Source: Antedon mediterranea
Lineage: Eukaryota > Echinodermata > Crinoidea > Comatulida > Antedonidae
Length of the DNA: 64,000 nucleotides
Direction of reading: 5' to 3'
Assembly: GCF_964355755.1 (NCBI RefSeq)
Contig: NC_092676.1
Location: forward strand, 25,030,288 to 25,094,287
The notes under the pieces were generated by a model. The model was not told the DNA's origin. It searched no databases and worked only from the letters and a program-made list of their open reading frames with translations. Below are positions 47,460-58,445 of this stretch, piece after piece. Both the position numbers and the translations under genes were made by a program. Position 1 is the stretch's first letter. Every line of letters starts with the position of its first letter.

Positions 47460-47657
47460 TTATTTTTTTTATATTTTTACTAGCTTAACTTGAAACATCG
47501 ATACTTGATCTATATTATTTTCAATGGCTAATAAAGTCAACGCCACTCATTTCTAAAGCTTGGTTCGCATTAGAACGCATCGCAAGGACGTAAGTGAGCT
47601 GACCAATGACAAGTGGTAATTCGAAATGTCACAATACAAGCAATCTTTGCAACAGAT

Positions 47658-47750
47658 GTCTCCGTGGCGCAATGGATAGCGCGTTGGACTTCTATGGTTT
47701 GAATAATCAATGCAATTCAAAGGTTGTGGGTTCGAGTCCCACCGGAGATG
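47658..47750 (+). tRNA. tRNA-Arg(UCU), copy 5 with a longer intron
   Basis: The mature parts are identical to the other copies, but the intron is about 6 bases longer (GGTTTGAATAATCAATGCAA), so the gene is 93 bases. The usual unit tail after it is displaced by an inserted retroelement-like segment (about 47,757-48,186). It ends in TTATTTTTTA, which still offers a T-run. Confidence 0.9.
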
Positions 47751-47756
47751 TTATTT

Positions 47757-48186
47757 TTTATACAACAATGATTTGCATAAAATATGGGACTTATTCACGT
47801 CAAGCTCACCTGAACTTAAATATCACCTTTTTTTTTGACGACCTACAAATTCATGAAGAATATCAAATCCAATGTATAAACAATATTAACTATGTATTAG
47901 CAAGTAACATCTTTGACAAATATTGTAAATTATTTTTAACAACTGCATGGAAAGAACGCAACGAAATTTATAATATCCTTCCATAACACAATCTTTTACT
48001 TTTCACTCAAATGTATTGAATGTATTTTTATAACCTAATGTGTATATACTTTTTAACGTAATAATGTATAATGGTTGTATTTGATTGTGTAGTAAGATAA
48101 GTCCATATTTATTTTTTTGTTGTTGCACATCTCTTGAGAATTGTGTCTCTGTTATAAAAGAGAAACAATAAAGTTATTATTATTAT
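47757..48186 (+). mobile_element. 3' fragment of a non-LTR retroelement inserted in the last tRNA unit
   Basis: This segment interrupts the unit between tRNA copy 5 and its usual tail, which resumes at CTAGCTTAACTTGAAACATC. It carries a short open frame ending at 47,986 (KERNEIYNILP), an A/T-rich 3' region, AATAAAG, and ends in (TTA)n. That layout fits a 5'-truncated LINE. The family was not determined. Confidence 0.5.
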
Positions 48187-48744
48187 TACTAGCTTAACTT
48201 GAAACATCGATACTTGGTGTATTATTCTTAATGGCTGCTAAAGTCAACGTCACTCACTTCTAAAGCTTGGTTCGCATTAGAACGCAGCGCAAGGTGAATT
48301 GACCAATGAAAAGCGACAGTTCAAATAATCCATCGCTTGTGATTGGTCAAAATACTTGCGTTTACGTCCTTGCGTTGCGTCCTAATAAGCAAAAGTTAAC
48401 ACATTGGTACATATGGCACTAAGCATTGTCATTTATATATATGTGTATTTTTTTATATTTTATTTTATTTTCAAAAAAGCTATACATTAGAAAACATTTA
48501 AAAAAACAAACATACATGTTTCACTATTCATAAACAAAGAATTTAACAGAAATTACAAATAATTGAAGGGATTGGCCCCAATCAAATTATTTGTTTACAT
48601 TGCAATTTATTTATTAGATAACAAAATATTTAACAATATTTCTTTTCAGGTTTATTGTTTATTATTATTTTGTATTTTATTATAAATCTGTATTATCCAC
48701 ACGCTATGATGGTGAATTATGGTTTCTCATGCTATGGGAATACT

Positions 48745-48900
48745 GTTGCAGCATCGGAATACCGTTGCAACATCGGAATACCGTTGCAACATCGGAATAC
48801 CGTTGCAACATCGGAATACCGTTCACCATCGGAATACCGTTGCAACATCGGAATACCATTTCACCATTGGAATAAAGTTTAACTATCGGAATACCGTTTT
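48745..48900. repeat. 19-bp tandem repeat 3' of Kazal gene 1
   Basis: Unit AACATCGGAATACCGTTGC, about 8 copies with variants (TTTCACCATTGGAATA). Related to the array 3' of gene 2. Confidence 0.88.
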
Positions 48901-49059
48901 AAAAAAATGATTGTATTTTGTAGTACTGCGTATTCTCTTCTCGAATCTTGATATATCATTTTGGTTAAAATTAAAGAATATCCATAAAAGTTCGAATTAA
49001 TCATTTTAAAGTAAAGTCTTTTTCATTTTAAAACTTTGAACCACTTCACAGTGCCATCT

Positions 49060-52000
49060 TCAAGGATCTATTGGACCTGAAAATATTAGAAATAATACCA
49101 TAATTAATACAGTTATTAGGATAGCGTAGGCCTATGTACAAAATAAGTATAGTATCAGGGAAATTCCACTCTTCCCTGGAAGTATTATGGAACACTAAAA
49201 TACATATTAAACCCCTTTTTTCTCCTTTTCCATGCCACCTAGATTGTTTTAGATCTAGTTTAAGTAGGGCAGGAGGCGCCTGAGTCTGGGATGACCGAGA
49301 CACAACTGGTGCTGACCGGGGTTCAATTAGACCGATCCCTGGTTAGGGGGTTTGTTGGGCATGGTTGGAATCCCTTTTATCGTATTAGTGTACAACGTTT
49401 ACAGGTTTCACAACATTAGATGCTATATAATCCAAGATTATTATAACAACAGGTACAAAACGGGAATTTAGGAGACTGCGGTATAACAATGATCGAAAGA
49501 AAATTTACACCAACGTACTGGAACACACCAGTCATTATTACCGTTGAGAGAGTCATATATACATTGGCACCATTTAAGCTTACCTTCAGTAATAGTTTCT
49601 GAAGTTGCACAAGGTCCAAATGTCTCAATATCCAGTTCGAAGTCTCTAAGGAGACAGGCTTCTCGTTTCAGTTCACATGCCGAAGGGTATGTTACACCAT
49701 CTGTTCCGCAAACCGGGTGTTCTGTTCCGTGGTGTGGCCTTCGTCCACCCTGGTGTGGTCTACCATGGTGTGAACCACCGTGGTGTCGTCCACCGTGGTG
49801 TCGTCCACCGTGGTGTGAACCACCATGGTGTCGTCTACCGTCTTCTTGTTCACCGCCTTCTGGTCTACCGAGTCCTTCTGGTTTACCGCTATTTGGTCTA
49901 CCACGGTTTTCTTGTCCACCGCGTCCTTCTGGTTTACCGTGGCCTTTTGGTTTACCGCTATTTGGTCTACCACGGTTTTCTTGTCCACCGCGTCCTTCTG
50001 GTTTACCGTGGCCTTTTGGTTTACCACTATTTGGTCTACCACGGTTTTCTTGTCCACCGCGTCCTTCTGGTTTACCGTGGCCTTTTGGTTTACCGCTATC
50101 TGATCTACCGCCATCAAAGGAAAATGGACATTTTACACAATACTTTTCTGGATCACCTAAGAAAAAATACAATGCTAGTTAGTTTGCTAGACAAGATAAA
50201 ACACATTACATGCACAGCAATAAAGAAAACAAGCTACAATATTATGACCTTTGATCCGGAAGCTTTTAACATCTATTGATATACCATCTTGTAATTAATG
50301 TGTGCTACTGTATAAATACCAATTGTATAATGTCCATTCAGTTTATAAACAATACGGTAGGCCTACAGTGTCAGCTACGATTAGTCTCCATGGTAGATAA
50401 TTTCACATAAATAAATTATCTATTTTTATATAAATGTTGGGGTTTGTCATACTACAGGTCCATACACACCACAATGCAACAAAAACAGAGGTTATTTAAC
50501 AATTTTAAAAAAAGTTTCCAAAAAAATATATATTATCCAGAATAAGAAAGTCGTTTTAGCAGACTAAACAATCCAATTTGATGAAAAGCAATATAAAAAT
50601 ACCTTGATCTTCTGTACATTCTCCTCTCTTTGCAATAGTTAAGAAAAAATCTAAACATCTTGCTCTTTTGAATTCGCATCGATTGTAGGTGACGTTGTCG
50701 CTGCCACAGATTAATACATCGTCTATATCAGCAGTACGATTTTCACATTCCTCAAACTGCATCTCACAAAACTCTTGCCTCTTTTCAGGATCTGGATTGA
50801 AGCCTGCGAGAAAAAAAGGCCATTCTTTTGATGAAAAGGGTACGCAGCTCGCTCCGAAATGTGTTTTTGGTTGTAAATATTATGGACAGCGCGCCTTTTC
50901 CTGGAACGCCATTCCAAACTCAATCAGGAAAGATGAATTGGTCACCACTTCAACTCCCACCTAATTATTCATTACTAATCGTTTGCTTTTATAATACAAT
51001 TTTCTGTTGATTGTTCAGCGCTTAAGCTTGGTTCCCACTAGCGATGCAACGTAACGCAACCTACGCAACATAAGAAAATGCTCTTCCAATAATTGTGTTA
51101 GCCCCCGCCTGCGTGATATCAAACCTGCGACTTTTGCAACACCGTTGTGTCGTCGGTTCCCACTTGTGATTACGCAATAGATCACTTTGCGTCAATGCGT
51201 CGCTGCGTTGCGTTCTAATGGGAACCACGCTTAAAGCTTGGTTCCCACTAGAACGTAACGAAAGGACGTCAACGCAACGCAAGCGTTTTAACTAATGACA
51301 AGCGAAGTTATAGACGGTTAGCAATCACAAGCGAATAAGCCATTGCTTGTGATTGGTCAATTCACTTGCGTTGCGTTACGTCCTTGTGTTGCGTCGCTAG
51401 TGGGAACCACGCTTTAGAGACGCCCTGCATTTTACGCTATTAAATTTAACATTATTATTAATATTTGTAAACTATAATTTAACAACATTTTGTGAAGTGT
51501 ATCACTGTGGTAAATTGTTAGTAGCTTAAACAACAAATAAGATGAGGTCAAACTTACCTTCTCCACAATCACCAGGGTGTTCAACAGCAAGATCTCTATC
51601 TTCAGTTTCGCATTTAACAGCCAATAATTCGCAAACTGTTGAGTATGTTATATTATCTGTTCCGCATACAGTCTTATTCAATTTTGGTGTACAGTTTTCA
51701 CTCATGTTACACACTACACTTATGTTTAATCTTGCTAAATCTAAATGAAAAAAAATTTGTAAAAATAACACTGTATTTCGTACAAAGGTATTAGTACAGT
51801 TTACAGAAAGATTTGTGGAAATTAGTATATCTAAATTCTTTCCCCAGACCTAAACATAGACTAGTCCTACCTAGCACCGGGCAAGTATAATGTATTTTTA
51901 TAACATACCTGGTCGACGTCCATGTGGTCGGTGTTCATGTGGTCGGTTTTCATGTGGTCCGCGTCCATGTGGTCCGCGTCTATGTGGTCCGTGTCCATGT

Positions 52001-53340
52001 GGTGGTTTACGTCCATCTAGATAAGAAAAAAGAATATATTACAGAATCATTCTCTTGAAACAAATACATAATATAGCATTTCTTAAATTGAACGTATATA
52101 GGCCAGACGAAAAAAGACAAAACGTATATTAGGACTTAATTATTTATTAGGCAAACCATGACTTACCTGGTTTGCCATTAAACTCTTGTACAGATGGGCG
52201 TTGTCCGCCAAAGTCAGGTATTCCAGCACCGGATGGACGTTGTCTTTTTCCGTTAAAGTCTGGCCTTCCACCAGGAGTTCGCCTTCCACCAGGAGTTTGC
52301 CTTCCACCAGGAGTTTGCCCTCCACCAGGAGTTGGCCTAGCACAATCTTCAGAGCCACATGCACAAGGATAGTCAAACTCTACAGTCGAGTCATCTCCAT
52401 AACATTTCACTTTCAGTAATTCACAGTAATTTGAATATGTGTTTCCATCTGTGCCACAGACTTCTCTTTCCAATGGTGGACATGATCCGTCCTCTGGTAT
52501 CCTGTCGCAACTCAGTTCTAAAATATGAAAATGTGTCCAGTAAATAGGGTTGTTTGTTGACTTATAATATTGTATATGGAAATATTGTTATTATTATTAA
52601 TCATTCAACAATGAACATATAATGTATCATCTTCAAATAGGGCTAAATTCGTTATTATTTGTTTTTGCATTATGAAGGCCACGACAGACCGTACATTAAT
52701 TGAGGGCGCTTTACTTATTTTCAACCAACTTCATTCATTCATACGTTCAATCATTTATTCATCAACCACATTTATTACTAAGTTTGCACTGTATTCCAAA
52801 CTACTGTAACGTACAGAAATGGAATTTCACAAAATAGCTCAAAATCTTGGGTATACTGTATACGATAAACATTGCACACATGAGAATGACATCCATTTTT
52901 AACAGCAAATTGTGCTTTCAGATAGATATATTGGATGTATTGTCAAAGATAGGTATTTGTGTAGCCCTTTTTGGATAATAATTTTAAAGATACTACATTT
53001 TATACTATTGCATTTTACTCATTTAAATTAGATCATCATGCTGGTTTCTATATCAACAACTAAATTAGCTTAACACGTCGTCCCCCAGCACCACCGGGAC
53101 CTTTCCCACCTAGAAAACTTCCGGCAGCACCACCGGGACCTTTTCCATCTGGAAAACGTCTTCCGGCACCACCTGTACCTTGTTCACCTGGACCTCTTCC
53201 GCCTTGAAAACGTCCGCCAGCACCACCGGGACCTTTTCCACCTGTAAAACGCCCACCACCACCACCACGTCCCGGTCCCCGGGCATCGAGCACTGATGCG
53301 CACACCAAGACCAGTAGCATTACAATTTTCATCATGTTTT
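49060..53340 (-). CDS. Secreted four-Kazal-domain, Gly-rich protein (gene 1, complete)
   Basis: Coding exons: 53335-53077 (signal peptide MMKIVMLLVLVCASVLDA, then a GGxGPGG-rich linker), 52517-52167 (Kazal 1, then TPGGR repeats), 52016-51909 (RGPHG-type repeats), 51740-51558 (Kazal 2), 50803-50603 (Kazal 3), 50156-49584 (Kazal 4 with long insert), 49076-49060 (GPIDP and stop). Every internal junction is phase 1; the total is 563 residues. Each Kazal domain shows the CGTDGxTY-type core (CGTDNITY and CGSDNVTY in domains 2 and 3) and six Cys. Kazal domains inhibit serine proteases through the loop after Cys2. The first coding exon begins after an acceptor at 53342-53341 and uses a weak donor, GTGTTA, at 53076. 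Role inferred: a secreted inhibitor or matrix/mucus component. Confidence 0.9.
49584..50156 (-). CDS. Kazal domain 4 exon with repeat block inserted in reactive loop
   Basis: The 191-codon exon starts DPEKYCVKCPF (Cys1, Cys2) and resumes HPVCGTDGVTYPSAC (Cys3, Cys4) only after 139 residues; the usual Cys2-Cys3 gap is about 7. The insert holds three 69-bp repeats (23 residues, GKPKGHGKPEGRGGQENRG plus RPNS) and then a His-rich block of HHGGS/HHGGR units. Its GC-rich repetitiveness creates several long spurious frames on both strands. Confidence 0.9.
51025..51232. mobile_element. MITE family B, divergent copy in Kazal gene 1 intron
   Basis: Left AGCTTGGTTCCCACTAGCG, right CTAATGGGAACCACGCTTA. 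The interior differs from the main family. It lies between the Kazal 3 and Kazal 2 exons. Confidence 0.75.
51234..51414. mobile_element. MITE family B copy, directly after the divergent copy
   Basis: Left AAGCTTGGTTCCCACTAG, right CGCTAGTGGGAACCACGCTT, with TA flanks. It is nearly identical inside to copies at 25,950 and 56,135. Gene 2 has no element at the matching intron position. Confidence 0.85.
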
Positions 53341-53586
53341 CTGGAAATAAAAAAGTATTACAATAAATATATCAATCAACGTTAAAACATGGAGTTAAAA
53401 ACTCCGTGATGTATTCTAAACTTAATGAAAAACCAGATGATAAGAAAAGGAATGCACATGTTGCATATTTTTTATAATTCATGAAAATAAACAGTAGACT
53501 GAGTTCCGTGGATATTGTTAATGTCCACGCAATTTAGCATGCACAATAATATACAGTATACTACAATAATTACAAGTATAAAAATT

Positions 53587-53936
53587 AAAGTTCTATTGAG
53601 AGGCCTATATAAGTTCTATTGAGAGGCCTATATAAGTTCTATTGAGAGGTCTATATAAGTTCTATTGAGAGGCCTATATAAGTTCTATTGAGAGGCCTAT
53701 ATAAGTTCTATTGAGAGGCCTATATAAGTTCTATTGAGAGGCCTATATAAGTTCTATTGAGAGGCCTATATAAGTTCTATTGAGAGGCCTATATAAGTTC
53801 TATTGAGAGGCCTATATAAGTTCTATTGAGAGGGCTATATAAGTTCTATTGAGAGGCCTATATAAGTTATATTGAGAGGCCTATATAAGTTCTATTGAGA
53901 GGCCTATAAGTTCTATTGAGAGGCCTATATAAGTTT
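53587..53936. repeat. 23-bp tandem repeat, about 15 copies
   Basis: Unit AAGTTCTATTGAGAGGCC plus TATAT, very homogeneous. It lies in the 5' UTR intron of Kazal gene 1. Confidence 0.95.
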
Positions 53937-54473
53937 AATATTTCGCCAAAAAAAAAATTATTTATCTAGTAATAAATCCTAGTAAAGAAAGTTTAATCAG
54001 AATCGCTATCGGTTCAACAATACGTTTAAACTTGTTGTTGATACACTATTATAATAGGTCGTTTCTACTAAAAACATGTTACGAGAATAGATGATCCAAT
54101 TTAAATAGGCCTAAAGATCTAGACGTTGAATCTCATCTTACGAAAACGTTACACATACAGTAACATGACTTTCAATAAACTGTAACTCCCAAAAAAATAT
54201 ATATTAAAAAAATAGATTTGGTTCCAAATATGTCACTCTAATAGTTACAAACAAGGTATAAACAATATAAAACAAAAACTTTTGTTCAAAATTTGTAACG
54301 CACTATAACTTTAAATAAAGTACGAACCATACTTTGTTCCAATAGGCCTATGCCTATGCCTATGCCTATGCCAATCAGTCTCAATTACAAAAATGGTTAC
54401 AACCAACTGTAGAGAACACAAACTAAAAATTTAAATAAAGTTTAAACAATATAAAACAAAAATAAAAACTTAC

Positions 54474-54540
54474 TTGTTCCAAACTTGCTTTGAAGAAAAA
54501 TGTTCAAGATGTGTTAGATTTGAGCTTCCAGCTCCAGAAT
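54474..54540 (-). promoter_or_regulatory. Noncoding first exon and core promoter of Kazal gene 1
   Basis: A strong donor (GGAACAA|GTAAGT, with GT at 54473-54472) pairs with the acceptor just upstream of the start codon exon (TTATTTCCAG, ending 53341). A TATA-like TTTAAAAAG lies at 54572-54564 on this strand, placing the start of transcription near 54,540. The start site is inferred, not observed. Confidence 0.5.
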
Positions 54541-55251
54541 GACAAGTTACGGAGCCGGTGTCTCTTTTTAAACATTTCAAGCAACAATGAAAACAGACGG
54601 AAGTGAGGTCATCGAAGTTTAAGACCTGCGCATGTGACGCATAGGTCAGGGACATGTAACCAATAAATGCACGTTCAACGCCTACGTCATAGCCTTGGAA
54701 AGTTTTGTACAGTATTAAGTTTCTTATCTAAATTTATAATTGCATTAGCTGTACTTGACGAGGAACCGAGTTGGTAACAGATTTGAATTTTGAAACAAAA
54801 CAAAAAACATATTTATATCTTAGATTTAACTATCATATATTAAATAAGCGATACATTCTTTAATTGTTATCCAATATGATTTCATTTACAATATTTTTAA
54901 CTGACCTTGTTTTAAAAACTCATACAGGAAAATAATGAAAACTATCAAAAAGAAAGTGAGGGTTCATTATGGATAAAATCGGAAGTTATATTCGGCTATG
55001 GATCGACAAAGTTCACTCATATACAGGAAAATAATCAACACTTATAAGTATCAAAAAGAACGTGAGGGTTCATTTGAAATAATATCGGAAGTATTCGATT
55101 ACTTGGCTCAACAAAGTGTAATTACATCATCATCGCCCACTCAACTAATTTAATTATCTTATTCCTCCAAATAAGGAATTGTTATCTTTAATTTAACTGA
55201 AATCTGCATGAAAAAGTGTATTAATCATTTAACAACACTCATATATCATAT

Positions 55252-55590
55252 ATCCCACATGTTACCAGAATTTGGAACAACTTACCCGGTGAAATTCTTG
55301 CAACTGTGATATTTCTGTTCTATTCTTTTAAAACCAAATTATTAAATTATCTCAATATATTTATTTTTTAAATATTTTTGATATTGAAAATGTGTGTAGT
55401 TGGATGCTTTCTTGTAGATGATAAAATTGTAGAACGTAATTGTGTTTGTTTGTTTATTTCTGTGCTCTGTTCTGGGTTGACCAACTAGCATAGGTGTTTA
55501 GCACCTGGTTGGTCTTTCCATGCCTTTTATATTTGTTTGTCTTCTTTGTGTATTGTATATGGCAGAAAATTGAATAAATAAATCTTGGTT
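55252..55590 (+). pseudogene. 5'-truncated LINE with reverse transcriptase C-terminus
   Basis: The frame 55252-55371 reads RIWNNLPGEIL and then FKTKLLNYL, a typical end of a CR1/L2-type non-LTR reverse transcriptase ORF. It is followed by about 210 bases of 3' UTR ending GAATAAATAAATC. Upstream sequence has no further RT motifs, so only the extreme 3' end survives. Confidence 0.65.
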
Positions 55591-55694
55591 ATGACTATCA
55601 AACTTTATGTGATATGTCCATATATGGACATATGATGTCATATCACTACCATATTTGGGTATATAACTAGTTTGATAGTGTAGACAGGGCTTAA
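55590..55694. mobile_element. MITE family A, copy 8 (truncated left end)
   Basis: Contains ACTATCAAACTTTATGTGA, the CCATATATGGACATATGA core and GTTTGATAGTGTAGACAGGG. A further isolated right end (ATAGTGTAGACAAAGCTTT) lies near 55,840. Confidence 0.7.
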
Positions 55695-56134
55695 GGTAAT
55701 GTTTTAATCATCTAAACAACTTTTTATACAGACCTTTTTTGTATTTTGTATTTCAATTTCATTTAATGTATCTTTCTTTTCTTTTTTTTCTACTTATTCT
55801 CTATACATAAATGCCTAATATTTACCACAGAATCGTGGATAGTGTAGACAAAGCTTTAACGTATGATGCGACTCCTAAATCGGAGGAAATGTATTGGATA
55901 TTTATCCATAAAAAAAACTGGTTAGGGGACTTATACTAAACAAACAAATATTTTCCACAAACTGCTTTGTACATCATAGTCTATTACATGTACATGTACA
56001 TATAGTTGCTTCTTCATTTACAAACTTGAGTTCTGTTGCTAAAGTTTTCTCTACTCACTCACTGAGGACGATCAAAGCAAGGAGTTGTAAAATAATATTT
56101 TACAACTCCCTGATCAAGGCCTACAACAACAGTA

Positions 56135-56315
56135 AAGCTTGGTTCCCACTAGAACGTAACGCAAGGACGTAAACGCAACGCAAGCGTTTTAACCAATAAC
56201 AAGCGAAGTTATAGACAGTTAGCAATCACAAGCGAATAAGCCATCGCTTGTGATTGGTCAATTCACTTTCATTGCGTTTACGTCCTTGCGTTACGTTCTA
56301 GTGGGAACCAAGCTT
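56135..56315. mobile_element. MITE family B copy inserted in a LINE remnant
   Basis: Left AAGCTTGGTTCCCACTAG, right CTAGTGGGAACCAAGCTT. A TA duplication flanks it at 56133-56134 and 56316-56317. Retroelement-like sequence continues on its right. Confidence 0.88.
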
Positions 56316-56317
56316 TA

Positions 56318-56570
56318 CTTTCACTACCACGTGATGTGCCGCAAACTTTATATCAACATATTGATTTCGCCATGCAAACCTTCAAACAATTTAAACTTGA
56401 GATTATTTCGCGATTTGTTAAGCGTTTTTAAGAAACTTATCACATCTTTCAGGGCTTTTGCCTTCATTCTCTGAAACATATTTTTATAATTCTGTACAAT
56501 CCTGTTTCTTGTTTTCCTATGTATTCAGATTTTGTAAATAAATGTTTATTGAATTGAATCTAAAACAAGA
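56318..56570 (+). pseudogene. 3' remnant of a second LINE
   Basis: LPRDVPQTLYQ then MQTFKQFKLE and a stop (TTTTTAA at about 56,430) resembles the terminal WNxLP...FK motif. A 3' tail AAATAAATGTTTATTGAATT follows. A family B MITE sits at its left edge. Confidence 0.5.
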
Positions 56571-57449
56571 ACGTGCATTTATTTACGCACGTTCCATGCA
56601 TCACGTCACATCCCACGCGTTAATACAACGGGTTAGATTTTGTTGACAAGTCCTTGAGAGGTCAAGAGTATACATCGCACCCCCCGGGAACAGAGTGATT
56701 AGTGATACAAGGCATTTAAACTAACGCTTCGTCTTGGCTTTATTGTATCCGGGTTTGATTGTCACGAGTTTGAAAACTGTTCCAATTATACTGTGAACCC
56801 TCGAAAGTTGTTGTTGTTGAACTTTTTCTTCTGAAGGGTCTGTAACTCACTTTGCAAGGAAAGTGGGTACTTGTGATTGGTCTATAGTTAGGCTACTAAT
56901 ACTTCAGTCCATTAAATAAACAAAAAAGTATTTTATAAAAAATCATTCTAGAATAGAATTGGGGGATTGTACTAATTAAGATTGTTTAAGAGTGTGTTTC
57001 ACCTGTTATGGAAAATATCATACGCTGACGCCAACCACATCATAGGTGGTGGATTACATAACCAAACATTCCAGTTGTTGTAAATGTAACCCCATTAAAT
57101 GTAACCTTCGTATTAAAGCGTATTAGTATTAATTATACAATCGCTCAACGAATGGGTTCTTCTTCATGATTGCAGATGTTGAGCCTACACGTCATGCATG
57201 TACATTTTTTTATATTTAAAACAAGAAAAATGTTACTGTATCAAAGTATAGTGTTCGTAGTAGGCCTAAAGGTCCGCTGTACACACATTTCCATCATTGA
57301 CAGACTGATACTCTAATATTAGTCTACTCTATTTAGCAGCAATGCACATATCCCACCATGGGTAATCTCTATCCGCCAAGTAACACTAAATAAGACACAG
57401 ATGAGAAAAGTAGGCCAACATAATTAATTAAAACATCTGATAGTTAACG

Positions 57450-57590
57450 ATCCTACTTCTTGGACGCAACGCGGGTGACGCAAACGCATCGCAAGCAATT
57501 TGATGACCTTGATCATCCGCCTGATAATTGGTCTACTGATTTCGTTGCGCCCACACGTCGTTGCGTCCGAGTCGAGTGGGAACCAAACAC
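57450..57590. mobile_element. Decayed MITE family B-like copy
   Basis: Contains GACGCAACGCGGGTGACGCA at left and TTGCGTCCGAGTCGAGTGGG with AACCAA at right. It shares the CGCAACG-rich termini but the interior is degraded. Confidence 0.5.
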
Positions 57591-57834
57591 GAGTACACAC
57601 GAAATAAACATCAGTAACAGTAAACATGATGTTTAGACCAGCTTTTAAACAAATGATGTGATATTGCATTTATGACAATGTGGTTTCATTGCATGCAGGC
57701 CTTACACAATTCGTTTCTTTTCAACAGGTTTTACAATAAACATATACAGTACTAACAATGACATTTTGGTGAAAAAAAATGGGCCTAGTATTGTTTTGAT
57801 AAGATCATCCGATATGATTTATTATCCAAGCTTG

Positions 57835-58275
57835 TGACTTGTAATAATAGCCTAATAGTGCTTTCACGTGATGTTATTAGGCTAGTCTTTCTTTCCTGAA
57901 ATACCATCGATGATCGAATACACGAATCATTTCCTAAGCCTCGATTCACACACACACATATTTTGCATCGCAGTTCATAAACATGTATATAAGTATATAA
58001 GTTTAAAAAAATTAAGTATATAAGTTTAAAAAAATTAAAGATTAACCATAACCAGTCACATATTCGCATGACCGATTGTATAAAAAGACATTTAGAGTTT
58101 TTTTAAATTTGTTAGATATTCGTATTGAAAAAAAAATAGTGCATTCACGTGATGTTATTAGGCTATTCCTCCTTTCCTGAAAAATACAATCGATGATCGA
58201 ATACACGAATCATTTCCTAAGCCTCGATTCACACGGTTCACATCATTTGCAGCGTGGTTTATAAACATGTAGGCC
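57835..58275. repeat. Direct duplication of ~110 bp
   Basis: TTCACGTGATGTTATTAGGC through CGAATACACGAATCATTTCC and TAAGCCTCGATTCACAC occurs at about 57,862 and again at about 58,145. Confidence 0.85.
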
Positions 58276-58327
58276 TACCGTAAATATTCTAATTGTAACC
58301 CTGGGTTATTATCCTTTGATTGTTTTT

Positions 58328-58445
58328 TTAGGATGGGTTACTATTAGAAAGGGGTTACTATTAGAAAGGGGTTACTATTAGAAAGGGGTTACTATTAGAA
58401 AGGGGTTACTATTAGAAGGGGGTTACTATTAGAGTAGTGGGTTAC
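58328..58445. repeat. 17-bp tandem repeat, about 6 copies
   Basis: Unit GGGGTTACTATTAGAAA. Related single units recur at 58,685-58,800 (GGGTTACTATTAG). Confidence 0.9.

Larger units (their letters stand above)
46524..48391 (+). repeat. Tandem array of ~283-bp units, each tRNA-Arg plus half a MITE
   Basis: Units start at 46524, 46807, 47088, 47373 and 47658. Each has the tRNA, about 110 bp of spacer (TTTTTACTAGCTTAACTTG onward) and about 80 bp matching the left half of the AGCTTGGTTCCCACTAG MITE family (here as AAGCTTGGTTCGCATTAG). The last unit's tail at 48,187-48,391 keeps a fuller MITE with both halves, which suggests how the array began. Confidence 0.85.

Noticed and set aside
47606-47986. 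Plus-strand open frame of 126 codons
   Set aside because: Runs straight through tRNA copy 5 into a retroelement tail; not a gene.
49544-50279. Several long open frames on both strands over the Kazal 4 exon (for example 49,544-50,182 and 49,677-50,279 on plus)
   Set aside because: They are shadows of the 69-bp repeats. Only the minus frame 50156-49584 has splice sites in phase and a Kazal core.
51061-51282. Minus frame with Arg/Ser-rich product
   Set aside because: Lies within two MITE copies in an intron.
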